NCBI RefSeq assembly: GCF_035920445.1
Contig: NZ_CP109162.1
Location: forward strand, 2,666,001 to 2,730,000
Reading direction: 5' to 3'
DNA from: Nocardia sp. NBC_01730
Lineage (GTDB): Bacteria; Actinomycetota; Actinomycetes; Mycobacteriales; Mycobacteriaceae
DNA length: 64,000 bases
The notes under the pieces are model-generated. The model saw nothing but the letters and a program-made list of their open reading frames with translations, was not told where the DNA came from and ran no database searches. Shown here piece after piece: positions 51,431-60,278 of the stretch. Every line of letters starts with the position of its first letter. The first letter of the stretch is position 1. A program made the position numbers and the translations under genes.

Positions 51431-52920
51431 TCCCTTGTCGCGACCGGCTCGGACCGCCGTGCGCGCTCGAAACGCATCGCGCGGTCGGCGAGCGAGCCGT
51501 ACCGGAGCGTGACCAGGTCGCGCAGATAGTTCATGCGCAGCCGCCACGGCGCGCGATCACCCTGGATCGGGAACAGATTCGCCGCCCGCCGCACATAGCC
51601 GGGATTGAAGTTCACAAAGAGGGATTCCGCGCCCACCTCGGGATCGCGAACCGGCGCGCAGCGCACATAACCGTGCTCATCCATGTGTTTCAGCAGCCGA
51701 ACAACATACTCGGAGACCAGATCCGCCTTCAGCGTCCACGAGGCGTTGGTGTAGCCGATCACGTAGGCGAAGTTCGGCACGTCGGACAGCATCATCGCCT
51801 TGTAGGCCATGCTCGCCGAGAGCATCACGGGCTTACCGTCCACCACGAGTTCGAGACCGCCGAACGCCAGCAGATTCAATCCCGTTGCCGTGACCACGAT
51901 GTCGGCCTCCAGCGTGGCGCCCGAGGCGAGTGTCAGACCGTGCGCGGTGAAGGTCTCGATCCGGTCGGTGACAACCTCGAGGGTGCCGTCGCGGATGGCG
52001 CGGAAGAAATCGCCGTTCGGAGCGAGGCACAGCCGCTGGTCCCACGGGTCGTACCGCGGCGTGAAGTGGGTGTCGATGTCGTAGCCGGTGGGCAACCACC
52101 GCTCCTGCCAGCCGCGAATGCGTTTGCGCATGCCTTCCGGATACCGCCTGCTGAGCTGGTAGAACGCGGTCGACACCGCGACGTTCTCGACGCGGGCCAC
52201 CGCGTACGCGACGCGAGCCGGCAGGACACGGCGAGCGGCGAGCGCCAGTCCGTCACGCGCCGGCGCGGAGATGATGTAGCTGGGACTGCGCTGCACCATC
52301 GTCACGTGCGCGCCCTGCTCGGTGAGCGCGGGGCCGAGCGTCACCGCGGTGGCGCCGCTACCGATCAGCACCACTTTCTTGCCTGCGCAGTCGAGATCCT
52401 CCGGCCAGAACTGGGGATGCACGATCGGCCCGGCGAACCGCTCGGTGCCGGCGAACTCGGGAGTGTAGCCCTCCCCATAGCGGTAGTATCCGGAGCACGA
52501 GAACAGGAATCCCGCGGTGAGCGTGACGATTTCGCCGGTGTCGGTGCGCTCGGCGTGTACGGTCCAGCGGTTGTCCGCCGAGGACCATTCGGCCCGCCGG
52601 ACCTGATGCCCGTAGCGGATGTGCCGGTCGATGTCGTGCTCGGTGGCAGTCTCGCGCAGGTAGTCGAGGATGGCGCCGCCGTCGGCGATCGAGCTGTCCC
52701 CCAGCCACGGCTTGAACCGATAGCCGAGGGTGTACATGTCGGAGTCGGAGCGAACCCCGGGGTAGCGGAACAGATCCCACGTTCCGCCCAGGGTCGCACG
52801 ACTCTCCAGGAGTAGAAAGGTCCGCCGTGGGAAGGCCCGGCGCAGATGGCAGGCCGCGCCGATACCGGAAAGCCCGGCACCGACGATGAGCACGTCGACG
52901 TGCTCGACAGCGGTGGTCAT
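51427..52920 (-). CDS. EthA-like flavin monooxygenase
   Basis: This 497-residue FAD-containing monooxygenase of the EthA/MymA type has VLIVGAGLSGIGAACHL at the N-terminus and KKVVLIGSGATAVTLGPAL for NADPH. The Baeyer-Villiger fingerprint is FAGPIVHPQFWPED. The segment GGTWDLFRYPGVRSDSDMYT is typical of EthA. Such enzymes oxidise ketones and activate thioamide drugs. The ATG at 52920 is preferred over the longer ORF. Confidence 0.9.
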   Translation of the reverse strand: MTTAVEHVDVLIVGAGLSGIGAACHLRRAFPRRTFLLLESRATLGGTWDLFRYPGVRSDSDMYTLGYRFKPWLGDSSIADGGAILDYLRETATEHDIDRHIRYGHQVRRAEWSSADNRWTVHAERTDTGEIVTLTAGFLFSCSGYYRYGEGYTPEFAGTERFAGPIVHPQFWPEDLDCAGKKVVLIGSGATAVTLGPALTEQGAHVTMVQRSPSYIISAPARDGLALAARRVLPARVAYAVARVENVAVSTAFYQLSRRYPEGMRKRIRGWQERWLPTGYDIDTHFTPRYDPWDQRLCLAPNGDFFRAIRDGTLEVVTDRIETFTAHGLTLASGATLEADIVVTATGLNLLAFGGLELVVDGKPVMLSASMAYKAMMLSDVPNFAYVIGYTNASWTLKADLVSEYVVRLLKHMDEHGYVRCAPVRDPEVGAESLFVNFNPGYVRRAANLFPIQGDRAPWRLRMNYLRDLVTLRYGSLADRAMRFERARRSEPVATRD

Positions 52921-53029
52921 AACCCTCTTCCTCCGATCGGCGGCAAACACCCCGGGCACATCGTGACTACGGTGCACGCCCGCGATGTCCTCAGCCTATC
53001 GGTCCAGGTGGGGGGCTCCGGACACACGG

Positions 53030-53130
53030 CATCCCCCGATGCGGTGAACATTGCCTCGCTGCTCGGGCTGGGTATGGCCATCGACTACGGCCTGTTCCTG
53101 GTGATCCGTTTCCGGGATGAGATCACCGGC
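53030..53130 (+). pseudogene. Fragment of an MmpL-type transporter
   Basis: The short stretch encoding VNIASLLGLGMAIDYGLFLV followed by IRFRDEI matches an internal transmembrane region of MmpL/RND transporters. Nothing of the rest is present, and the reading frame soon loses meaning. It is a remnant of a lost gene. Confidence 0.6.
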
Positions 53131-53249
53131 GGGCACGACCTCGGTGTCGACCCCGCAGGGGTGCCCACCCGGGGCCGACACCGGCAGGGTCGCCGGGCGA
53201 TCGCGGTCGACTCGGATGGGCGCCTTGCGGTGCGGCTTGCTCGTCGGAC

Positions 53250-54236
53250 CTAGGTGGAAAACAGCTTTGCCATCTTTTCCGCTATCCACTTGCCCGCGAT
53301 GACGGGGGCGGAGCCGTCGGTCGGTGCGGTCGACGGCAGTGGTTCGACGATCGCGTCGTGGTTGGGTTGGTAGAAGAACGGGATGGACAGGCGCGAGGAG
53401 ATATCTCCGTGTTCCGGGTTGACGACACGATGCATGGTCGACACCCATCGGCCACCGGTCCACAACGCCATGAGGTCGCCGATGTTCACCACGAAGCTGC
53501 CGGGGATGGCCCGCACATCTCGCCATTGGTCGCTGCCGTGCAGGACTTGCAGTCCACTGAGGTGGTCTTCCTGGTAGAGCACGGTCAAGCCACCGAAGTC
53601 GGTGTGCGCACCGCGGCGCAGTTGGCCGGGCAGGGGTTCGGTGACTTGCGGGTAGTAGTAGTTCGCGACGAGTGAGGAGACATGGTTGGCGAACTTGTCG
53701 TCGAAGTACTCCTCCTCCAGTTCGAGCGCGAGCGCGAACAGGCGCATCAGGTCAGCGGACAGGTCTGCCATCGTGGTCATGTATTCGTGCCAGGTGTCCT
53801 TGAAAGCGGTGGGAACGCTGGGCCATGCGTTGGCCAACTGCCAGGTCGCGCTGTAGTCACCGAGCCTGGCGCGTTCCACCTCGCTCATATCTCCGGTCAC
53901 GTGGACGCCGAAGGCTTCGCAGAGGTCCGGTGGCGTCTGCTGGTCCAGACTCTGCGCCGTGGTACCCCCGAATCTGCGGAACCCGGACACCCCGGGGCGG
54001 TGCGCTACGTCGTTCTTCTCGGCATCGGGGAGCCGGAAGAATTCCTTGGTCACCGAATACATCCGCTCGATGAGTTCTGGTCGAACACCGTGACCGACGA
54101 TGACAAAGAATCCCGAATCAGCGCAGGCAGTACCGATCGCGTCGGCAAGGGCAGCTCGTCCGATCCCTTCGGCACGAGTCGATATGTCGATGACCGGTAC
54201 ATATCCATCGACGACGGTGACTGTCTCCATTTTCAT
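53250..54236 (-). CDS. 2-oxoglutarate/Fe(II)-dependent oxygenase (IPNS-like)
   Basis: This 328-residue oxygenase has the DIOX_N region (YVPVIDISTRAEGIGRAALA and GFFVIVGHGVRPELIERM). The jelly-roll Fe site is HTDFGGLTVLYQ (His and Asp) with the distal His in MHRVVNP, and the 2OG-binding Arg-x-Ser in SRLSIPFFYQP. The substrate is unknown. The ATG at 54236 is chosen because the upstream part of the ORF is not protein-like. It stands intact between gene fragments. Confidence 0.88.
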   Translation of the reverse strand: MKMETVTVVDGYVPVIDISTRAEGIGRAALADAIGTACADSGFFVIVGHGVRPELIERMYSVTKEFFRLPDAEKNDVAHRPGVSGFRRFGGTTAQSLDQQTPPDLCEAFGVHVTGDMSEVERARLGDYSATWQLANAWPSVPTAFKDTWHEYMTTMADLSADLMRLFALALELEEEYFDDKFANHVSSLVANYYYPQVTEPLPGQLRRGAHTDFGGLTVLYQEDHLSGLQVLHGSDQWRDVRAIPGSFVVNIGDLMALWTGGRWVSTMHRVVNPEHGDISSRLSIPFFYQPNHDAIVEPLPSTAPTDGSAPVIAGKWIAEKMAKLFST

Positions 54237-54265
54237 GGTGTGCTTCCTTTTCCGAGTTGTGAGAA

Positions 54266-54800
54266 TCAGGGCCGGGGCGAGACCACGGACGCCGGTTCGG
54301 CCGCCCGCCGCGGTGTTGTTTCCGATGCGCGGGATAGCAGCACCGCGGCCAGGCAAGCCGCGGCGACGAGGATTGCGCAGCCGACTGCCAGCGCCGTTCC
54401 GTAGCCATGCACGGATGCCGCGCCAGGCGCGGCATCCCGGTTGGTTGCCGAATAGGTTGCCGCGGCACTGATCGCGATGGTGTTGAGCAGTGCGGTGCCG
54501 AGCGCGGCGCCGAGTTGCTGTGCGGCGTTATAGGCCGCCGAGGCGGCTCCCGTGTCCTGAAATCGAATTCCGGCGGTCGCCAGACTCGCGGTCGGTGGCA
54601 TGACGCAGCCGAGCCCGAACCCGGTGAGTAGCAACGCGGGAATGAGATACAGCGCCAGCACAGCCGTGCTTTCCTCGGTGAGCCGAGTCAGGATGAACAT
54701 CCCGGCCGCGGCCAGCAGTAGGCCCGGCACGATCAGCACCGCAGGTGCCACGCGGCCGTGCAACTTTCCGGCGATGAGCATCGAGCCGACCACCAACCTA
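54266..54800 (-). pseudogene. C-terminal fragment of an MFS (DHA2-type) transporter
   Basis: The translated stretch contains several hydrophobic helices and the typical late segment LLLTGFGLGCVMPPTASLAT, then AYNAAQQLGAALGTALLNTI. It lacks the first two thirds of a DHA2 efflux pump. Its beginning merges with the operator of the divergent TetR gene, so the upstream part was deleted. It was probably the pump controlled by that TetR. Confidence 0.7.
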
Positions 54801-54816
54801 ACTATGTTCGGTTCAT

Positions 54817-54829
54817 CTAACGTTGTTAG
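54817..54829. promoter_or_regulatory. Candidate TetR operator
   Basis: CTAAC-GTT-GTTAG is a 13-base perfect palindrome in the region upstream of the TetR gene. It may be bound by the TetR protein encoded 66 bases downstream. Confidence 0.5.
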
Positions 54830-54894
54830 TCGCATCGAACACGGTACTACACTGACCTGAGCGGTAGACCTGATCGGTGTGTGAGGTGAGGTGG

Positions 54895-55605
54895 ATGAAC
54901 GGTAGCGACCAACAGCACAAAACAGATGCAGTGCACAGCATTTGGCTGCGTCCGCGCCGTGCGGCGAAACAGGATCCAGCGCTGACTCTCGCCGGGATCG
55001 TGGACACGGCGGTCGATCTGCTCGACGAGGAGGGGATCGAGGGACTCACCATGCGCCGACTCGCCGACCGCCTCGACGTGCGCGCCCCATCGCTGTACTG
55101 GCACGTCGATACGAAGGACGACGTGATCGATCTCGCCGTCGACACGATCTTCGGCGACCCGCCCGACACCACCCGGACCGGCGATTGGCGCACGGACATC
55201 GTCGCGGTGCTGTCCGGTTGGCGCACCGCGCTGCTCCGTCATCCGTGGGCCGCCGCAGTCCCGGCACGACGGCGACCCACCATCGGCCCCAACTTCCTGA
55301 CCGGAATGGAACTGCTTCAATCAACCCTGCTACACGCCGGATTCCGCGGACCCGACCTGCCCGCGGCGACGTGGGCGCTCTACAACCACGTCATGGGATC
55401 CGCCGCCTCGCAAACCGCCCTGCGGATCACCGACGCCGAACGCCGGATAGGGCAGCAAAAACTACACGCCGAACGCGACCGATACCCGACCCTCGCTACC
55501 AACGGCTACCTGTACGACGACGATTGGGACGGCAGCTTCACCAGGGGGCTGGACTACCTGCTCGACGGACTCGCAGCCCGAATCGAACATCACCTGAGTG
55601 CGTAA
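54895..55605 (+). CDS. TetR family regulator (TetR-class)
   Basis: This 236-residue protein has its HTH at about 30-75: ALTLAGIVDTAVDLLDEEG, GLTMRRLADRLDVRAPSLYW and HVDTKDD. The C-terminal domain (about 90-230) fits the tetracycline-type repressor group, often paired with an MFS pump. That pump is truncated here. The start ATG lies behind GAGGTG. A second ATG or GTG upstream is not needed. Confidence 0.88.
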   Translation: MNGSDQQHKTDAVHSIWLRPRRAAKQDPALTLAGIVDTAVDLLDEEGIEGLTMRRLADRLDVRAPSLYWHVDTKDDVIDLAVDTIFGDPPDTTRTGDWRTDIVAVLSGWRTALLRHPWAAAVPARRRPTIGPNFLTGMELLQSTLLHAGFRGPDLPAATWALYNHVMGSAASQTALRITDAERRIGQQKLHAERDRYPTLATNGYLYDDDWDGSFTRGLDYLLDGLAARIEHHLSA

Positions 55606-55639
55606 CGCTTGCTCGCGGGCCAGTTTCAAGGTGTCGCCG

Positions 55640-56171
55640 TGACCTCGAGAATTACCGGAGCAACCTCGGCCTCGTGCTCCGGTCGACCGGGGACTATGCC
55701 GACGCGGCCGACCTACAACAGCAAGCGCTCGCCCTGTACCGCCAGATCGGCTACCGGCTCGGCGAAGCCAACGCCCTCGGCAACCTCGGCCATGTACGCG
55801 AAAGAACCGGGGATTACAGCGACGCGGCCTGTCTACAACAGCAAGCACTGACGCTCCACCGCGAAATCGGCAACCAGCTCGGCGAAGCCGAAGTACTCAA
55901 TCAGATAGGCAGACTGTTGCTCGACGCCGGCGAACCCCGCGCAGCGTTGGAAACGTTCACTGACGCACTCGCACTGGCACGCCGAATTCCCAGCCGACTC
56001 GAACAGGCCCGTGCCCTGGAAGGAGCCGCCCGATGCCGGGTCGGCCTCGGCGACGTGGACACCGCCGTGAACGAACTGCGCGAAGCGGTCACCATCTATC
56101 GGCACCTCGCAGCACCCGAGACCGATACCGCCGCAACCTACCTCGCCACCTTGCACCCAAATCATCGATGA
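55640..56171 (+). pseudogene. TPR-repeat fragment of an AfsR/SARP-type regulator
   Basis: An open frame carries two near-identical TPR units (YADAADLQQQALALYRQIG, and a copy with YSDAACLQQQALTLHREIG) followed by LEQARALEGAARCRVGLGD. This looks like the C-terminal part of an NB-ARC/TPR regulator. The N-terminal ATPase and DNA-binding parts are absent and there is no credible start, so it is a fragment. Confidence 0.6.
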
Positions 56172-56385
56172 TGTCGAAAAGCCACCCAGCTCGGCCTGAC
56201 CCGGGGAACCGTTCACCGTTTCGCCCCAGGCCCGACTCGCGCCCAGGCGGAGGCAATGGGGGTCTGAATCGGCAAACGAAAGGCACAAATGAGACGAAAG
56301 TCACTGAGAGAAAAGATGTTCGGGCAAGAATCCCGCTGAAGGGGCTCTCCGGCGTTTCCGTTGCGCGCATGCGAGACTCGTCACG

Positions 56386-57324
56386 ATGCTCACCTACTTT
56401 CAAGCGACTGTCATCGGCGCGGTGCAGGGTGTCACCGAACTGTTCCCGATCTCGAGCCTCGGGCACTCCGTGTTGGTTGCCGCATGGCTCGGAGGCGATT
56501 GGAAGAAGTTGGCCAGCCAGAGCGAGTCCGTCACGGGCACACCGTATCTGGCGTTCGTTGTCGCGCTGCACGTCGCGACGGCGGTGGCGCTACTTGCCTA
56601 CTACTGGCGCGACTGGTGTGCCATCGGCGCCGGCTTCATCACCACGCTGCAGACCAGGCGCCTCGACACCGTTCCCCAGCGGCTCGCGTGGCTGATCGTG
56701 ATCGCCACCATCCCGGTCGGTGTCCTCGGGCCGTTGCTGGAGCATCCGCTGCACGCTCTGTTCGCGGCGCCGACCTACGCCGGCATTTTCCTGACCCTGA
56801 ACGGTGTCGTGCTGATCGTCGGTGAGGGACTGCGCCGACGCAACGAGCCGTCACTGGCGGAATACGGGCGACGGTTCGCCCGACGGGAGGCACGCAGAGG
56901 CGTTCTCACCGCCGAAGCGGAAACATGCCGCCAATCCGACCGGCCACTGGCCGCTCTCGGGGTCGGGGATGCCGTCGGCATCGGCTTCGCCCAAGTCGGC
57001 GCGCTACTGACCGGGTTCAGCCGGGCAGGTCTGACCATGGTCGGCGGTTTGTGGCGTGGTCTCGAACACGAGCACGCCGCCAAATTCGCCTTCCTGCTTG
57101 CCACTCCGGCGATCCTGGGCGCGGGGGTACTGGAAATACCGGAACTTGTCGGGTCGAAAACCGACGGCATCCGCGGACCGATTCTGGTCGGTGCCATCGT
57201 GTCCGGGATGTCGTCGTGGCTGGCAGTGCGGTTTCTCGAGCGGTACTTCCACACCCGCACACTGCTGCCGTTCGCGGTCTACTGCCTGGTCGCCGGGCTG
57301 CTCTCGATTGTCCGATTCAGCTGA
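56386..57324 (+). CDS. uppP: Undecaprenyl-diphosphate phosphatase UppP
   Basis: This 312-residue membrane protein with about eight helices removes a phosphate from undecaprenyl-PP to recycle the lipid carrier for wall synthesis. The first motif is GAVQGVTELFPISSLGH. The second, usually PGxSRSG, reads TGFSRAGLT, keeping the arginine. It is slightly longer than typical and may be a second paralogue. It is a single gene. Confidence 0.87.
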   Translation: MLTYFQATVIGAVQGVTELFPISSLGHSVLVAAWLGGDWKKLASQSESVTGTPYLAFVVALHVATAVALLAYYWRDWCAIGAGFITTLQTRRLDTVPQRLAWLIVIATIPVGVLGPLLEHPLHALFAAPTYAGIFLTLNGVVLIVGEGLRRRNEPSLAEYGRRFARREARRGVLTAEAETCRQSDRPLAALGVGDAVGIGFAQVGALLTGFSRAGLTMVGGLWRGLEHEHAAKFAFLLATPAILGAGVLEIPELVGSKTDGIRGPILVGAIVSGMSSWLAVRFLERYFHTRTLLPFAVYCLVAGLLSIVRFS

Positions 57325-57417
57325 CCGCAGCTGATAACGAGCCCGAGGCAGGCTACCGCTGCGCCGAGTTAAGGTGACGGTGTTCGGATATTTCCACCTG
57401 CTCACCGGGAGAACACT

Positions 57418-57774
57418 GTGGCGCTGAAAACGGGGCTGAGTCGCGTCGCGCGAGGATTCAATACCGGGGTGGTCGCCCTCCTCGAGATTCCGGTGCTCGG
57501 GCCTCTGATGGGCAAGGGGTTCGTGGTGATCACGTATGTGGGGCGGCGGTCCGGGCGGACATTCAGCACGCCCGTGAACTACCGACGAACGGGCAACGAG
57601 CTCCTCATCGGAGTCGCCCTGCCGGACAAGAAGAGCTGGTGGCGGAACTTCCTCGATGAGGGCGGTCCGATCACGCTGCATTTGAATGGTGCCGATAGGC
57701 GCGGGCATGCCGTGGCGCGGCGCGACGAACGCGGCCGAGTCACGGTGAAGGTGCGGCTCGACGAGGCGAGCTGA
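57418..57774 (+). CDS. Ddn-like nitroreductase family protein (F420)
   Basis: This 118-residue split-barrel protein has KGFVVITYVGRRSGRTFSTPV, typical of the deazaflavin-dependent nitroreductase family (PF04075). These use F420H2 to reduce quinones or nitro compounds. The GTG start lies after GGGAGAACACT. It is an orphan gene. Confidence 0.75.
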   Translation: MALKTGLSRVARGFNTGVVALLEIPVLGPLMGKGFVVITYVGRRSGRTFSTPVNYRRTGNELLIGVALPDKKSWWRNFLDEGGPITLHLNGADRRGHAVARRDERGRVTVKVRLDEAS

Positions 57775-58373
57775 CCCTGAATCCGCCGACCTGGCTCGGC
57801 CAGTGGTCCTGCGCACCAGATCAGCAACCACACGGGCTGCTATCGATGAAGACGACGGGCAGGGTCGGCGTGCGTTCGGTTCGCCACCGGACCGTTTCGC
57901 GAGTCGCAGGTCTCGCTCGAGGTGCTCGCTGATCTCGTTCTCGCGTCGCCGCCGCCGCAGGCCCTCGCCCTTGCGTACGATTGCTGCGCCTGGGACGAGG
58001 CGGCGTCCGCTCGGCAACGGGGAAGTGGCCCGCCCGGACGACGTAGCGCATACCAATCGAGCCCCGGACCGGTCTGCGTCAGTTCGGGGCTCGTTCGGGG
58101 GTATTCGCGCCTACCGACCGATCGCTCAATGGTTGACGAGACGAATGTACCTCGCAGCATGGAGCATTGCCGAATCGGTGCAGCCGTCTGCCCTCGCCTC
58201 GGCGCGGCAGTAAACCAGCGAGCAGGCATTCGTCCTTCCGCACCCCGGACCTCTGGTTGCGCCCCTGTCGGCTGCTCGCGCGTTGAACCACCCGGAAAAT
58301 GACAGCTATTTCCTCGAACGGAGGCACACTCAGATCAGGTAGACGCCGACGGCGTCGCGAATGTGAGATTCCG
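57775..58373. other. Gene-free stretch before recD
   Basis: Frames in this 600-base region overlap in several directions and show no protein character or families. I see no clear promoter, terminator or repeat. Confidence 0.5.
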
Positions 58374-60278
58374 TCATCGAGCGCCCGGTTCCCCTTCCCT
58401 GCGCGACAGTCCACTGGCTCGCAGCACCCGACGCGCGATGCCGGCACGGACCGATTCGTCGGTCCCGATAATCCGCACGTGGCGGCGGGCACGGGTGATC
58501 GCGGTGTAGAGCAGTTCCCTGGTGAGCAGGGTCGATTCGGGCTCGGGCAGCACAACCGAGACGGTGTCGTACTGGCTGCCCTGGCTGCGGTGGATGGTCA
58601 TCGCGAACACCGTCACCACCGCGGGGAACTGCGTGGGGTGAACCAGGTACGGCTCGCTGCCGCGTTGCAGTGCCGCACGCAGCGAGCCGTCGGGCATACG
58701 CACGACGACGCCGGTGTCGCCGTTGTAGATGCGGGCCTCGTGATCGTTCGCGGTGACCAGCAACGGTTGGCCGGGATACCACGGCGCCTGGTGCGAGTCG
58801 GGCCCCGCTCCCGCGGCAGCGGCCCACTCGGCGGCCATGCCGTCCCAGCGTTCGACGCCGAAGGGGCCCTGACGGTGCGCACACAGCAGCCGGTGCGATT
58901 CGAGGGCGGTGAGCGCGCAGGCCGCGTCCCCGTCGAGCGCCGCGGCCGTGACCGCGTGAGCGGCCAGCGCGACGTCGGCGCGCACCGCGGCCATGTCGTC
59001 GGGCGCGCTCAGCGACAGTTCGGAACCGCTCGCACGCAACAATTCGAGCGCGGTGTCGGCGTCGCCGGCCCGAACAGCGACGGCGAGGTCCGCGATCCGG
59101 CCGCCGAACCTGCGTCCGCGAGTCAACCGGATGATGCCGCCACGCAGACGAGTCCGCTCCAGCGTGGTCAGTGCCTCCGGATGAGCTTCGGGCGCAGGTG
59201 ATTCCGGGCCCAGGATCTCCTCGAGCACCGGGTTCGGGGCGCCCGCGACAGGTCCGGCGACCAGGTCGGCGAGCACCGCGCCCGCGTCGACCGACGCGAG
59301 CTGGTCCGGGTCGCCGACCAGGACCAGGCGGGTGTCCGGGCGCAGCGCGGCCAGCAGCCTGCTCATCATGGTCAGCGAGACCATCGACGTCTCGTCCACG
59401 ACGATCACGTCGTAGGGCAGCCGGTTGAACTCGTGGTGCTTGAACCGGGTGGTTCGACCGCGCTGCCAGCCGAGCAGCCGGTGCAGGGTGGCGGCGGTGA
59501 GCTCGGGCAGCCCGAGCGACTCGGCCTGCTCGCGCACGGCTTCCTGCAGGCGAGCTGCCGCCTTGCCGGTCGGGGCGGCCAGCGCGATGCGCAGGGCGGG
59601 CAGCTTCGGGGTGGACTTGCGATGTGCGTCCAGCAACGCGATGATCCGCGCGATGGTGTGGGTCTTGCCGGTGCCGGGTCCGCCCGCGACCACGGTGGTC
59701 CAATGCGTCGCGGCGAGCGCGGCCGCGAGACGCTGGCGGTCGGGCGTCGCACTGGTCTGCGTCTCGAACAACCGGTCCAGTTCGCGGCACACGATCTCCG
59801 GATCGACCACCGGGTGATTGCCGGACCGTTCGGTGAGTACCCGACGGATGGTTTGCTCCTGCCGGTAATACCGGTCCAGGTAGAGCAGTGGCCCGGAATC
59901 GTCCGAGCTCTGCGATTCGACCAGTCGCAATGGCCGCAGCGGCCCAGCCGGTCCGCCGCGCACCAGTGGGCTGACCCGCAGCGCGGCCACCACCGCGGCG
60001 ATGTCCGGCCACGGCAGCGTCGCCGGATCGATTCCCGCGTCCCAGGTTTCGTCGGCGTCGACGCCGATCTCCCGCATCCGGTGCAGCTCCAGGCACACCG
60101 ACCCGGACCGCACCGCGCGCACGGCCAGCGCCGCGACCAACAGCACCTGCTCGGACGGCTCCCGGCCCAGCCTGCCCAGCCTGAGCGCCACGTGCACGTC
60201 GGCGGCAGACAACACGCCCGCCTCGTTGAACGTGCGCAACAGCCCGGTTCCCCGCTGCGCCAGCTGGATCGAGGTCAT
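58374..60278 (-). CDS. recD: Exonuclease V alpha subunit RecD
   Basis: This 634-residue 5'-3' helicase subunit of RecBCD has Walker A VVAGGPGTGKTHTIARII near residue 198, IALAAPTGKAAARLQEAV, VIVVDETSMVSLTMMSRLL, LVGDPDQLASVDAGAV and the late motif VFAMTIHRSQGSQYDTVSVV with YTAITRAR. It acts in double-strand break processing. It starts with ATG overlapping the stop of recB (ATGA). Confidence 0.93.
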   Translation of the reverse strand: MTSIQLAQRGTGLLRTFNEAGVLSAADVHVALRLGRLGREPSEQVLLVAALAVRAVRSGSVCLELHRMREIGVDADETWDAGIDPATLPWPDIAAVVAALRVSPLVRGGPAGPLRPLRLVESQSSDDSGPLLYLDRYYRQEQTIRRVLTERSGNHPVVDPEIVCRELDRLFETQTSATPDRQRLAAALAATHWTTVVAGGPGTGKTHTIARIIALLDAHRKSTPKLPALRIALAAPTGKAAARLQEAVREQAESLGLPELTAATLHRLLGWQRGRTTRFKHHEFNRLPYDVIVVDETSMVSLTMMSRLLAALRPDTRLVLVGDPDQLASVDAGAVLADLVAGPVAGAPNPVLEEILGPESPAPEAHPEALTTLERTRLRGGIIRLTRGRRFGGRIADLAVAVRAGDADTALELLRASGSELSLSAPDDMAAVRADVALAAHAVTAAALDGDAACALTALESHRLLCAHRQGPFGVERWDGMAAEWAAAAGAGPDSHQAPWYPGQPLLVTANDHEARIYNGDTGVVVRMPDGSLRAALQRGSEPYLVHPTQFPAVVTVFAMTIHRSQGSQYDTVSVVLPEPESTLLTRELLYTAITRARRHVRIIGTDESVRAGIARRVLRASGLSRREGEPGAR

